A DNA stretch of 64,000 nt from Maribellus maritimus (GTDB lineage Bacteria > Bacteroidota > Bacteroidia > Bacteroidales > Prolixibacteraceae), in assembly GCF_022267315.1 (NCBI RefSeq), contig NZ_JAIKLE010000003.1:233148-297147 (forward strand). The letters run 5' to 3'. How positions within the stretch are numbered: the first letter of the stretch is position 1; the number at the start of each line of letters is the position of its first letter. Positions 9,669 through 18,313 of the stretch are shown piece by piece. A program made the position numbers and the translations under genes. Below the pieces are notes generated by a model that ran no database searches, had not been told where the DNA came from, and saw only the letters and a program-made list of their open reading frames with translations.

Positions 9669-9823
9669 ATTAAAGATTTCCCGGATTTTCAAGCCAGTAA
9701 TACAAAAGAAAAGCCCCTGGTAAACCGAAGATAATTTTTTCCCGAGGGAAAGATTAATAATACGCCATGACAAATTGTACTCTTCCGTTTCCAGAGGCTT
9801 CTTAAAAAACACGCAATAATTAA

Positions 9824-9847
9824 AAATGTTCTCTTTCAGGAACATTT
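9824..9847. terminator. Hairpin between pssA and the sigma-54 regulator
   Basis: A perfect 8-bp stem AAATGTTC/GAACATTT with an 8-nt loop lies in the 230-bp convergent gap. On the minus strand a short T run follows, so it may end the regulator transcript. No gene is supported in the rest of the gap. Confidence 0.4.
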
Positions 9848-9902
9848 GTATCAACTGTAACAATAAAAAAGACAAGTTGTTCTTAATTTTGGGAAAGAAG
9901 TT

Positions 9903-11066
9903 TTATTTTAAAGGTGCAGCAAAACGTAAAACATCGTCATCGGTTATTTTTTTATCACACAAAATAATTAACCTTTCAATCACATTTCTAAATTCACGTA
10001 TGTTCCCGGTCCACTTTATTTTCTGCAACTCAGCTATAGCTTCATCTGTAATTTCTTTTTCCGGCATTCCATATTCTCCGCAAATCTGTTTGATAAAATA
10101 GCAGGCCAATAATGGAATATCTTCCAGCCTTTCATTTAAAGAAGGAACATGGATTAAAATTACACTTAAACGATGATATAAATCCTCACGGAATTTATTA
10201 TCTGCAATTTCGTTGGAAAGATTTTTATTGGTTGCCGCCACCACCCGAACGTCGACTTTTATTTGTTTGTCGCCGCCAACCCTTGAAATGATATTCTCTT
10301 GCAAAGCACGCAGAACTTTTGCTTGCGCCGACAAACTCATATCACCGATCTCATCAAGAAAAAGAGTACCACCGTTTGCCTGTTCAAATTTTCCTTTTCG
10401 CTGTTTAACAGCCGAAGTAAATGCACCTTTTTCATGACCAAAAAGTTCACTTTCTATCAGTTCAGAAGGAATGGCAGCACAATTTACCTCTACAAACGGA
10501 CCGGATGTCCGGTTACTTTGCTCATGAATCCGGCGGGCTACCAATTCTTTTCCTGTACCGTTTGAGCCTGTTATCAACACCCTTGCATCAGTTGGAGCAA
10601 CCCTGTCTGCCATTTCCACAACTGCGCCAATGGCTTTTGATTCGCCAACTATCTCGTATTTTTTACTAACCTTCTTTTTTAAATTTTTAGTTTCTGTCAC
10701 CAGATTCGACTTGTCCATCGCATTACGGATTGTAATCAGCAAGCGATTCAAATCAAGGGGCTTTTCAATGTAGTCAAATGCGCCTTTTTTTATCGACTCA
10801 ACAGCGGTATCAATATTGCCATGCCCCGATATCATAACCACAGGGGTATCAGGCGCCAAAACATTCATTCTTTCCAAAACCTCTATCCCATCCAGTCCAG
10901 GCATTTTAATATCGCAAAGAACTATGTCATATTCTGTATTTCTTACTTTTTCAATACCTTTATTTCCGTCTTCAGCCAAATCCACTTCGTATTTTTCATA
11001 CTCCAGGATATCTTTCAGTGTATTTCGGATACTTCGTTCATCATCAATTACCAGAATCTTTGACAT
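9903..11066 (-). CDS. Sigma-54 activator response regulator lacking a DNA-binding domain
   Basis: The 387-residue protein has an N-terminal receiver domain (VLCDIKMPG with the phosphoacceptor Asp, SGHG, and K in YIEKPLD) and a sigma-54 AAA+ domain: Walker A GSNGTGKE, the sigma-54-contact loop GAFTSA, Walker B GGTLFLDEIGD. It ends just after the AAA+ lid (WTGNIREFRNVIERL) at ITDDDVLRFAAPLK. The Fis-type helix-turn-helix of NtrC proteins is absent, and none is found in any frame downstream. It lies 148 bp downstream of the sulfur locus on the same strand. No partner histidine kinase is adjacent. Confidence 0.92.
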   Translation of the reverse strand: MSKILVIDDERSIRNTLKDILEYEKYEVDLAEDGNKGIEKVRNTEYDIVLCDIKMPGLDGIEVLERMNVLAPDTPVVMISGHGNIDTAVESIKKGAFDYIEKPLDLNRLLITIRNAMDKSNLVTETKNLKKKVSKKYEIVGESKAIGAVVEMADRVAPTDARVLITGSNGTGKELVARRIHEQSNRTSGPFVEVNCAAIPSELIESELFGHEKGAFTSAVKQRKGKFEQANGGTLFLDEIGDMSLSAQAKVLRALQENIISRVGGDKQIKVDVRVVAATNKNLSNEIADNKFREDLYHRLSVILIHVPSLNERLEDIPLLACYFIKQICGEYGMPEKEITDEAIAELQKIKWTGNIREFRNVIERLIILCDKKITDDDVLRFAAPLK

Positions 11067-11214
11067 GTGTTTAATTTTTGCAATTTAGAATGTAAAAATA
11101 GTTGTAGTTGCTGGAATAAAAAACTGAAATAAAAAAATCCCAAAGAATTTTCTCCGGGACCTTGTCAAACTATTTTAAAACAAAAATCTTTTCCGTTGTT
11201 GCAAATTTTACTTG

Positions 11215-11850
11215 TTAGCAACCTCCAGCTGCAACAGTACTTTTTTGTCTTCGCTGCACCTGAACAGGCTTTTTTGCCGTTGTTGAAACAGCAGCTCCAT
11301 CTTTTGGGGCAGCTTTTTCCGCAAAATCATATCTTGGAATTCCTTTTTTGAAAGAGTTGTTGTCTTTTGCAGCCAACAAGTTTTCTTTATTTTCTGCATA
11401 ATATTGATACCCGCCAGCCAAAATCTTTACGTTGTCGAAACCGACCTGCCGAAACAACATCCACGGGCCGTTAGCCTGTAGTTGATTTTCGCCATACAAA
11501 ACAACCGTGACGCCCATTTCATTTAATTTCTCCAGCCGTTCAACATTATCTTCCTGAGTCAAATCATTGGCTGATATGTTTTCTGCTCCGGGAATATGCC
11601 CTTGCCCAAAAATAAAATTGTCGCGGATATCAAAAAGAACTACATTTTGAGCTTCCTTTTTTATAAAACCATCCAGTTCCCATGGATAAAAATAAGCATT
11701 TTCATCACTAAGTTGTTGTATACTTTCATTCATATCCAAATGATAAGTTAGCAAAGGCTTTGTCATCGTAACAAAACCAGCAAGCAAAATCACAACAAAA
11801 ATTACGACTGCAATTAATGTTCTCCAAGGATTTAATTCGTGTATATGCAT
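11215..11850 (-). CDS. Membrane-anchored rhodanese-fold protein, no catalytic Cys, C-terminal GGC
   Basis: The 211-residue protein has one N-terminal membrane span (about residues 12-30), so the domain faces the periplasm. A rhodanese-like domain follows: VVLFDIRDNFIFGQGHIPGAENI is a typical CDC25/rhodanese signature. The active-site loop reads VVLYGENQLQANG where VVYCxxGxRS is expected, so the catalytic cysteine is gone. The only cysteine in the protein is the very last residue, in a basic tail ending RRQKSTVAAGGC. It is the last gene of the sulfur locus. Fold is clear; a sulfur-carrier role is inference. Confidence 0.88.
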   Translation of the reverse strand: MHIHELNPWRTLIAVVIFVVILLAGFVTMTKPLLTYHLDMNESIQQLSDENAYFYPWELDGFIKKEAQNVVLFDIRDNFIFGQGHIPGAENISANDLTQEDNVERLEKLNEMGVTVVLYGENQLQANGPWMLFRQVGFDNVKILAGGYQYYAENKENLLAAKDNNSFKKGIPRYDFAEKAAPKDGAAVSTTAKKPVQVQRRQKSTVAAGGC

Positions 11851-11875
11851 GATATTCTTCTTATCAGATTTAACT

Positions 11876-12487
11876 TTAACAACCTCCTGAAGCTACTGAT
11901 GTTTTCTCTTTACGGCGCACCTGAACCTCAACTTTTGAGTCGTTGAAATCGTCAACCTGTGCTCCTGTAAAATACATTTGAGCTCCTTTTCTAAAAGAAT
12001 AAGTTTTGAATTCAGTTTCTTCTGCATCCGGGCTTGGCTCAACAGGATCGATAATCGTTTCCATCCAGCAATTTAAACCACCCTTCATTACATAGGTACT
12101 GTTAAATCCAAGCCGTTTGGTAAGTACCCAGGTCTGATCGGCTTTAATATCGTCGTTGGAAACAAAAACCACTTTTGTTCCCGGTACTCCGAAATATGAT
12201 AAGTTGTCATCGGCCATTAGTTTTTCAGTTGGTATATTTAATGAACGCGGCAGCGAATATTTCTCGAATTCCGCTTCACTTCTTACATCAACCAGTAACA
12301 AAGACGGATCGCCCTGAATGAGCCTTTTTGCGACTTCATCCGTTGAAATATACCTTGTTGGTTGAACAATTTCTTTTAGAAGTGTTTCCGGTTCAATTTG
12401 TTTCAACTGTTTTGCAGGTTTCAGCATTAAAGTGCCAACTGCCAATACAATCATGAGTATGGTTAGAAATATATAATTTCGATTCAT
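11876..12487 (-). CDS. Second membrane-anchored rhodanese-fold protein with C-terminal GGC
   Basis: The 203-residue protein mirrors its downstream neighbour: an N-terminal membrane anchor (about residues 5-22), then a rhodanese-like domain (LLLVDVRSEAEFEKYSLPRSLNI). The active-site loop is VVFVSNDDIKADQ, with Ser in place of the catalytic cysteine. A cysteine remains at GGLNCWME, and the last residue is Cys in RRKEKTSVASGGC. The two bodies differ but the last 18-20 residues align (V.VQ.RR.K...VA.GGC). The start is 4 bp after the YeeE-like gene, so they are cotranscribed. Confidence 0.88.
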   Translation of the reverse strand: MNRNYIFLTILMIVLAVGTLMLKPAKQLKQIEPETLLKEIVQPTRYISTDEVAKRLIQGDPSLLLVDVRSEAEFEKYSLPRSLNIPTEKLMADDNLSYFGVPGTKVVFVSNDDIKADQTWVLTKRLGFNSTYVMKGGLNCWMETIIDPVEPSPDAEETEFKTYSFRKGAQMYFTGAQVDDFNDSKVEVQVRRKEKTSVASGGC

Positions 12488-12491
12488 CAGA

Positions 12492-13094
12492 TTAGAATTT
12501 ATATTCTTTCATATTTTTTCGAACACGCTTTTCAATTATCATCGTTCCCCAGAAAGCTGCAAGCGCAACCACTGTAAACGCCAGAGCAAACCAGGCTGCA
12601 GGAATTCCGGTCACATCAGTTAATGTAACATTCCCTAGATTTCCACTGTTGTAAAAACCTTCAATAAGCGGATATCCAAGAGAAAAGATAAAAATACCAA
12701 TGTACAATCCGATGGTAAAAAGCAGTGCATCCAGTTTACCAATTGCGATGGCTGTAAAACTTGTTCCGGGGCAAAATCCACCCAGGATAAATCCCAGTCC
12801 CATTACTACTCCACCAAAAATCATTGGGGTTACATAGGTTGGAAGAATAAATATTTTGGAAAGATCAAGCCAGCCAAAATAGTCGAAATACATCAGGCCA
12901 ACCATTGCAACAATTAATGCGGTGAAAAACACGCGGAGCACAACAAAATTGTATCCGTAAAATACACCGGTAATATTTCTGGAAGATGAAAAGCCGGAAG
13001 CTTCAAGAATAAAGCCAAAAGCTACTCCCAACAAAATGGCGATTACAAAATCCCAGCCTCCACCGATTATACCATTTGGAATTAAAGGTCCCAT
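12492..13094 (-). CDS. Half-size YeeE/YedE sulfur transport protein (CPGTS half)
   Basis: The 200-residue protein has about five membrane spans and matches one half of the YeeE/YedE (DUF395, TsuA-like) family, whose studied member takes up thiosulfate through conserved cysteines. The motif here is GGFCPGTSF, equivalent to GYCPGT in the N-terminal half of full-length proteins. Its partner half is the next gene upstream. It probably pairs with that gene to form the channel and may deliver sulfur compounds to the rhodanese-like proteins encoded downstream. Confidence 0.88.
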   Translation of the reverse strand: MGPLIPNGIIGGGWDFVIAILLGVAFGFILEASGFSSSRNITGVFYGYNFVVLRVFFTALIVAMVGLMYFDYFGWLDLSKIFILPTYVTPMIFGGVVMGLGFILGGFCPGTSFTAIAIGKLDALLFTIGLYIGIFIFSLGYPLIEGFYNSGNLGNVTLTDVTGIPAAWFALAFTVVALAAFWGTMIIEKRVRKNMKEYKF

Positions 13095-13119
13095 GTTTAC
13101 TATCTTTTAATTTGTTTTT

Positions 13120-13650
13120 CTAAATCCATAATTTTCTAAAGAAATACGCCAGGATGTAACCTGTTCCAAAAATGGAGAACATAACGATTACACCGCCCAA
13201 AGCAAAAGTTGCACTTCCACTCAACGCAGCACCACTGGTACATCCTCGACCAAACTGACTGCCAATTCCAAATAGCGCTCCACCAATCAAAGCAAAAATC
13301 AAACGTTTTCTTGATGTGATTTTAGGGCCATGATCTGTACGAAATTTTTTCACGCGGCCAAAAATTATTCCTGATAACAATCCTCCCAGAAAAACTCCCA
13401 GAGATTCAAAAACCAACCATGTATACATTGGCGAATGGTCGTCACTCACAAATTGCCCCATATAAGCATTTTCCTTTGTACCCTCGGGGGAAATTGTATT
13501 TGCCGTTGTCACCACCGAACTTTTGATTGCCCCGCTGGCTCCAAGCCCCCTTCCTGTAATAAAAACAGTGGCTATAATAAGCAGTCCGAGTAATACTCCT
13601 CCCAGATAAGGATTTATATATTTGGGTTGATTATCCATTGTATTTTTCAT
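13120..13650 (-). CDS. Half-size YeeE/YedE sulfur transport protein (GCTSG half)
   Basis: The 176-residue membrane protein carries FGRGCTSGAALSG, equivalent to the GGCTSG motif in the C-terminal half of full-length YeeE/YedE proteins. Helices lie near 15-32, 75-95, 110-130 and 145-170, with a polar stretch of about 40 residues after the first helix. The order of the two half genes is opposite to the order of the halves in the fused protein encoded near 60 kb. It starts 12 bp after the NrfD-like gene. Confidence 0.88.
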   Translation of the reverse strand: MKNTMDNQPKYINPYLGGVLLGLLIIATVFITGRGLGASGAIKSSVVTTANTISPEGTKENAYMGQFVSDDHSPMYTWLVFESLGVFLGGLLSGIIFGRVKKFRTDHGPKITSRKRLIFALIGGALFGIGSQFGRGCTSGAALSGSATFALGGVIVMFSIFGTGYILAYFFRKLWI

Positions 13651-13661
13651 AATCCTGAATT

Positions 13662-14603
13662 TTAATATAAATATCTTGTTATCTGACCGGCTTCAACCAT
13701 AATAAAGCGGAACATAAATCCACCAAACAAAATTAATGCTGAAGGTAGCCATTTGGGAACATGATAACCCCACAGTTCAAGTGTCTCCAAGGTTGCCGGA
13801 AAAATCAGTCCAAGCAAAACAACAAATACCCAGAAACTAACCGTAAATTGTCCGCCAAGAAACAGTCTGGCTGCCTCAATCGCTGTTTCCGAACCAGCAA
13901 GGAACCCCATGAATAAATGGACAATCAGAAATAATTCAACAAAAATAAAGATCAGATCTATCCGACTTAAAATCTTTCGTTCCTTTTCATCCTTGCTTAT
14001 CCAGATTGTAGCGGCCAATCCCGTTGAAAAACCGGATACAAGAAAAAGTGGCCCGAGTATAGAAGTATTCCAAAGTGGCCGGGCATTAAATGCTGACAAT
14101 AAAATGCCGGTGTAAACCCCAAGAATAATGGAATAAATCATCATTACCCACGCCAGGTAAACACGGTACTTGATTACAAATGCCTCAAATTTATCGAGAA
14201 ACTTAAATTTCCAGTCCCACCAGGGAAAGATTTCCTTCATATAACTTGCTACCCACACAAATGATATTGGCGTGATTATCATTAATGTCCAGGCACCCCA
14301 GCCCATTGGTGATTCAAGGCGAATAGTTGTATACAATTGCCAGAAATACAATTTATGTTTTAAGTCCCAGAATAGTGCTCCAAGACCAAGAACAAGTGCA
14401 ATGGGAGCAATAATCGGTGCCCATTTTACAGTAGCCTGCATCTTTTTTTCTTTTCCCCGAACAACAAAATATCCGGCAAAAAACAATACTCCGGCAGCCA
14501 AGCCTCCCAAAAACAAATAGAGAGGAATCTGCCAGTGCCAGATATTCAGGTAGGGATCAATGTTGGGTATATTTCGTCCGCTTACAAAAAGTTCTTCTTT
14601 CAT
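13662..14603 (-). CDS. NrfD/PsrC-type membrane quinone subunit
   Basis: The 313-residue protein has eight to nine membrane helices and matches the NrfD/PsrC family, which links the quinone pool to periplasmic molybdoenzymes. The start WHWQIPLYLFLGGLAAGVLF is typical, with conserved Gly-Gly-Leu-Ala-Ala-Gly in helix 1. Together with the ferredoxin and molybdopterin subunits encoded upstream it completes a PsrABC/PhsABC-like complex. Confidence 0.92.
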   Translation of the reverse strand: MKEELFVSGRNIPNIDPYLNIWHWQIPLYLFLGGLAAGVLFFAGYFVVRGKEKKMQATVKWAPIIAPIALVLGLGALFWDLKHKLYFWQLYTTIRLESPMGWGAWTLMIITPISFVWVASYMKEIFPWWDWKFKFLDKFEAFVIKYRVYLAWVMMIYSIILGVYTGILLSAFNARPLWNTSILGPLFLVSGFSTGLAATIWISKDEKERKILSRIDLIFIFVELFLIVHLFMGFLAGSETAIEAARLFLGGQFTVSFWVFVVLLGLIFPATLETLELWGYHVPKWLPSALILFGGFMFRFIMVEAGQITRYLY

Positions 14604-14621
14604 CTTGCAAAATTTTACGGG

Positions 14622-15155
14622 TTATGTAAGAAAATACAATTGAGGTTTTGTTCCGGCTTCAGGAGCTAAAACTTTCCATTTCCGGTCTTTTATTGCCAGA
14701 GAAACATCACTGTTCGGGTCATCCAAATCTCCAAAGTGAAGACACTTGGTTGGACAAACCTCAACACAAGCCGGGTTTTGGCCTTTTTTGACACGGTGGA
14801 TACAAAAAGTACATTTATCAACATACCCTTCCGGATGCGAATACCTTGCATCGTAAGGACAGGATTGGATACAGGCTCCACAACCAATACACTTGTTGTG
14901 TTCCACCAAAACAATACCACCATCCTCAATATGACTGGCTCCGGTTGGGCAGCATCTTACGCATGGAGAATTATCGCAGTGATTACAACGCTCTGAGCGA
15001 AATTCCAAATCAAGACTTGGATAGGTTCCGTCAACGCGTTCCACAATCCAGTCGCGGCAATAGCCGTGCGGAACATTATTTTCTGTTTGGCAGGCTACCA
15101 CACAGTCGCCACATCCGACACACTTTTTGGTGTCAATTGCCATTGCGTATCTCAT
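14622..15155 (-). CDS. Four-cluster ferredoxin subunit (PsrB/PhsB type)
   Basis: The 177-residue protein has the four cysteine motifs of the DmsB/PsrB family: CVGCGDCVVAC, CNHCDNSPCVRCCP, CIGCGACIQSCP and CTFC...CVEVCP, enough for four [4Fe-4S] clusters. It passes electrons between the membrane subunit and the catalytic subunit. It has no signal peptide, as expected if it is exported with the Tat-bearing subunit. It overlaps that gene by 4 bp. Confidence 0.95.
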   Translation of the reverse strand: MRYAMAIDTKKCVGCGDCVVACQTENNVPHGYCRDWIVERVDGTYPSLDLEFRSERCNHCDNSPCVRCCPTGASHIEDGGIVLVEHNKCIGCGACIQSCPYDARYSHPEGYVDKCTFCIHRVKKGQNPACVEVCPTKCLHFGDLDDPNSDVSLAIKDRKWKVLAPEAGTKPQLYFLT

Positions 15156-17407
15156 GCTTTAACCTCCTTTCCTTCCAAAGCTGGATCTTCAGTTAAAAAT
15201 GTAATAAAGTTTCCTCTCATTCCGGTTCCTCCCATAATCGGGTCAACGGCAACATTGGTAATCATTTCTGTATCGCTCGCTCCACGGCCAAAAGCGCGTG
15301 AAAGTTTTTTATTGTTATGACCAAATCCGTGTACCATATAAACAGAATCCCAGCGAATTCTCTCGGTTACCCTGACTTTCACGGGGAAAGAAGTTATTGC
15401 GCCATCCTGGTTTTTCAGCCAAACTTCCTGATCTCGTTTTAATCCCCACAAATCAGCCACTTTGGGATTTACCCAAACACTGTTTTCACTCATCAAATCT
15501 GATAAATTTGGATTGTTTGAAGTACGGCTAAACGTATGCATTGGAGCACGTCCGTAAATAAGTCGGTAAAAATTTGCCGGTGGTTCCGGGTGTTTTGTAT
15601 ATTTCGGAATCGGATCAAATCCATGGTCGGCGAAATCGACAGAATATAATTCTATCTTTCCTGTACTTGTGTTAAACTCAAAATCTTCTCCATCACCAAG
15701 ATATAGAGGACCACTTTTTCTCGGATATTTTTTTACTCCGATTTTTTTCATTTCCTCCAGCGAAGTCCCCAACTGTTTTAACTGCCAATCAATAACTTCA
15801 GAATAGTCTTCAAAATTAAAATAATCATGAAGTCCTAATCTTTCACCAATTTGTTTTGCGATCCACCAGCCGGGTTTTGTATTGTATTTCGGCTCAATTG
15901 CCGGCATTCGTAAAGCGATATTGGGCTCACGATTCGCAGCAGAGCGGATTACATCGTATCTTTCCAAATAAGTTGCTTCCGGCAGAACAACATCGGCGTA
16001 ACCAGTAATATCCATTGGCATAGTATCCATCACCGCAATAAATTCAACGGCATCAGCAGCCTCCTTAAATAATCGTTTATCCGGCATTGAAAGCGGAAGA
16101 TTTGTTCCGGCTACCAGCCAGGCTTTTACCTGGTGTTTGTAATTGTATTTTGGAACCGAAGCTTTTAATAATTCGGTAGTAATTCCCATTGTTGCGAGCG
16201 GATATCTTCCTGCATTCCAATCTTTCCATGTCCATTCTGGTTCATGAAAATGCGGATGCGGATAAGCAGGAACAGAAACTCCTTCGGGGAAATAAAGCCC
16301 GCCTCGTTTTCCCCAGGCGCCAAGCAGAGCTGTTAGAATCGCCATTGCTCTTCCCCTTTGGGTATCGTCACCGTACCAAACCACGTGGCGTCCGGGATGA
16401 ATAACCACCGCAGGAGCAGCTCCGGCCATCGCCCTTGCAGTTTTCCTAATTTGTTCCGGTTCAATGGTAGTAATTCCATACGCCCATTCCGGAGTCATAT
16501 TTTTTACGTGATCCTTCAGGTATTCCAGCCCAAAAGTGTATTTTTCAACATAATCTTTATCGTACAGTCCTTCATAGATCAATACATGAATCCACGCCAT
16601 AAGAAGCGCAATATCTGTTGCCGGTTTTATGGGTAGCCAGAAACTGGAATGAGCCGCCGCCGTTGAATATCGTGGGTCAACAGTAATAATTGTCGCCCCT
16701 TTATCGATAGCGTCAGACATTTCCTGCACCTGTGAATTGTGCATGTTTTCACCAATATGTGAACCGATTAAAACCAAACAATTGGTGTCGCGAATATCGG
16801 TACTTTCCGGCGAGCCAACATAAGCTCCGAATGTGGAAAAATAAGCAGATGAACGCGGCCCCCTACAATTGGCAAATGCGGGTTCTGCATTGCTTTCCGA
16901 ACCATAGGCACGCAAAAGGTGATGCAATTGCCCGCCGGGAGTTCCGTGGTTAAATAAACCAAAAGCTTCCGGTCCGTACTTTTCTTTTACCTCTTTCATT
17001 TTGTTGGCAACTTTATCAAGCGCCTCTTCCCAGGTAGCTTCTCTAAAATGCTGAGTTCCGTCTTTTCGGGTTTCCCGGATAAGCGGCGTTTTCAAACGGT
17101 CCTCATCGTAAACCATCCCAACACCGCCAGTTCCTCTGGGACACAAGCGACCGTTGCAATGTGGGTCATTTTTGTTTCCAACAATCTTTCTAATTTTACC
17201 ACTTTTGTCAACATAAGCCCAGCCGGCACATTTCCAGAAACATACCTCGCAATAGGTAGGATACGGAGTTAGTTCCTCATCACTTACCGGGTCAACAGAA
17301 TTTGATTCAAAAAGACCAAAGCCTTTTGAACCCAAAGCCTTATAAGTTAATGCTGCTGCTCCGGCACCGACTGTTGAAATTTTTATAAAATCCCGTCTCG
17401 TTTTCAT
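15152..17407 (-). CDS. Molybdopterin oxidoreductase, polysulfide/thiosulfate reductase-like
   Basis: The 751-residue protein starts with a twin-arginine signal (TRRDFIK, hydrophobic stretch to about residue 30), so it works in the periplasm. Cys53, Cys56, Cys60 and Cys89 form the proximal [4Fe-4S] site. Cys181 in ANCRGPRS is placed to ligate Mo, as in PsrA, PhsA and TtrA. Length and motifs fit PsrA/PhsA. The neighbours (YeeE halves, rhodanese-fold proteins, NrfD subunit) point to a sulfur compound as substrate. Polysulfide, thiosulfate and tetrathionate cannot be told apart by reading. It is the first gene of the operon. Confidence 0.92.
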   Translation of the reverse strand: MKTRRDFIKISTVGAGAAALTYKALGSKGFGLFESNSVDPVSDEELTPYPTYCEVCFWKCAGWAYVDKSGKIRKIVGNKNDPHCNGRLCPRGTGGVGMVYDEDRLKTPLIRETRKDGTQHFREATWEEALDKVANKMKEVKEKYGPEAFGLFNHGTPGGQLHHLLRAYGSESNAEPAFANCRGPRSSAYFSTFGAYVGSPESTDIRDTNCLVLIGSHIGENMHNSQVQEMSDAIDKGATIITVDPRYSTAAAHSSFWLPIKPATDIALLMAWIHVLIYEGLYDKDYVEKYTFGLEYLKDHVKNMTPEWAYGITTIEPEQIRKTARAMAGAAPAVVIHPGRHVVWYGDDTQRGRAMAILTALLGAWGKRGGLYFPEGVSVPAYPHPHFHEPEWTWKDWNAGRYPLATMGITTELLKASVPKYNYKHQVKAWLVAGTNLPLSMPDKRLFKEAADAVEFIAVMDTMPMDITGYADVVLPEATYLERYDVIRSAANREPNIALRMPAIEPKYNTKPGWWIAKQIGERLGLHDYFNFEDYSEVIDWQLKQLGTSLEEMKKIGVKKYPRKSGPLYLGDGEDFEFNTSTGKIELYSVDFADHGFDPIPKYTKHPEPPANFYRLIYGRAPMHTFSRTSNNPNLSDLMSENSVWVNPKVADLWGLKRDQEVWLKNQDGAITSFPVKVRVTERIRWDSVYMVHGFGHNNKKLSRAFGRGASDTEMITNVAVDPIMGGTGMRGNFITFLTEDPALEGKEVKA

Positions 17408-17920
17408 TCGTGATTCTTATTTGTTTCAGAAATAATTTCTCTTTTCAACACTCCAGAAATATAAAATTCCACTTTGCTACAACCTTCTATATGTAAATAT
17501 TTATATTTCTAGATACCTGGGCAAATATATAAAGGAATTTGCTTTTTTCCCGGCTTGTCATTCCTATTTGAAAGCGTTAAAAATAAGCAAGTTAAATTCC
17601 ATCATTTTCAAATTAAATAAAATAAAAAAAGACCAAAAAATCTATTTTCACAATCCATTCAGAAACAATATTTTAATTATTTATATATTTACATTATTAG
17701 AACAAACAATAAAACACAAGCCACCTAATAAAAAACATAAGTTCTTAAACTTAATTTAAAAAATCAACTAAACAGAATAGCAAAAGTTCAATTCCTCCTT
17801 ACAAACTGCATGCTATAAAACATAATTAGCTAATAATTGTAGATTTAAGTCCGGAGTCATCGTTTTTTGAGCATTTTTTAATTTCTCCATTTTATTACAT
17901 TTGCCTGAAAGAAATTTCAA
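17408..17920. other. AT-rich divergent intergenic region
   Basis: This 513-bp gap separates the sulfur operon (minus) from the Rieske/cytochrome genes (plus). It holds a plus-strand TACATTTG at 17896-17903, 17 bp before the Rieske start, and a minus-strand TATATTTG at 17522-17529 facing the molybdoenzyme gene. Both match TAnnTTTG, but neither has a -33 box at the expected distance. I found no sigma-54 GG-N10-GC element. The stretch 17570-17860 is very AT-rich and has no credible gene. Confidence 0.5.
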
Positions 17921-18313
17921 ATGGAAATAAAAAACAGAAGGACGTTTCTGCAGATAATCAGTGGGGGAATTATCGCGTTTTTTATATTTATTTGGAATAA
18001 ACTCACGCTAAACCACATTGAAATAAGCGGAGAGAAAGAAAAAATGTTGCCCTTCAATAAAAACAAAACGATTTCTTTTTACGGCAATTATATAATCGTA
18101 AATCAGGAAAATAAAACCACCGTATTGTCATCGCATTGCACACATTTGGGGTGCAGAATCGACAAGCAGGAAAACGGACGTTTGGTATGCCCATGCCACG
18201 GTTCCGAATATGATTTGAATGGAAGTGTTTTAAAAGGGCCGGCATATAAAAATCTTCGGATTGTTCCTTCGGAAATTACTGATGAAGGGAAGAATATATT
18301 AATCAAAGGATAG
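17921..18313 (+). CDS. Rieske [2Fe-2S] protein
   Basis: The 130-residue protein has an N-terminal membrane anchor (about residues 9-26, preceded by KNRRTFLQ, a partial twin-arginine motif) and the Rieske box CTHLGC...CPCHGSEYD that binds the cluster through two Cys and two His. Its stop codon is directly followed by the ATG of the cytochrome b fusion, so the two should form one quinol-oxidising complex. Confidence 0.95.
   Translation: MEIKNRRTFLQIISGGIIAFFIFIWNKLTLNHIEISGEKEKMLPFNKNKTISFYGNYIIVNQENKTTVLSSHCTHLGCRIDKQENGRLVCPCHGSEYDLNGSVLKGPAYKNLRIVPSEITDEGKNILIKG

Noticed and set aside
17568..17759. 63-codon plus-strand frame
   Set aside because: It is made of AT-rich low-complexity sequence (Lys, Ile, Asn) in an intergenic region, with no promoter or relatives.
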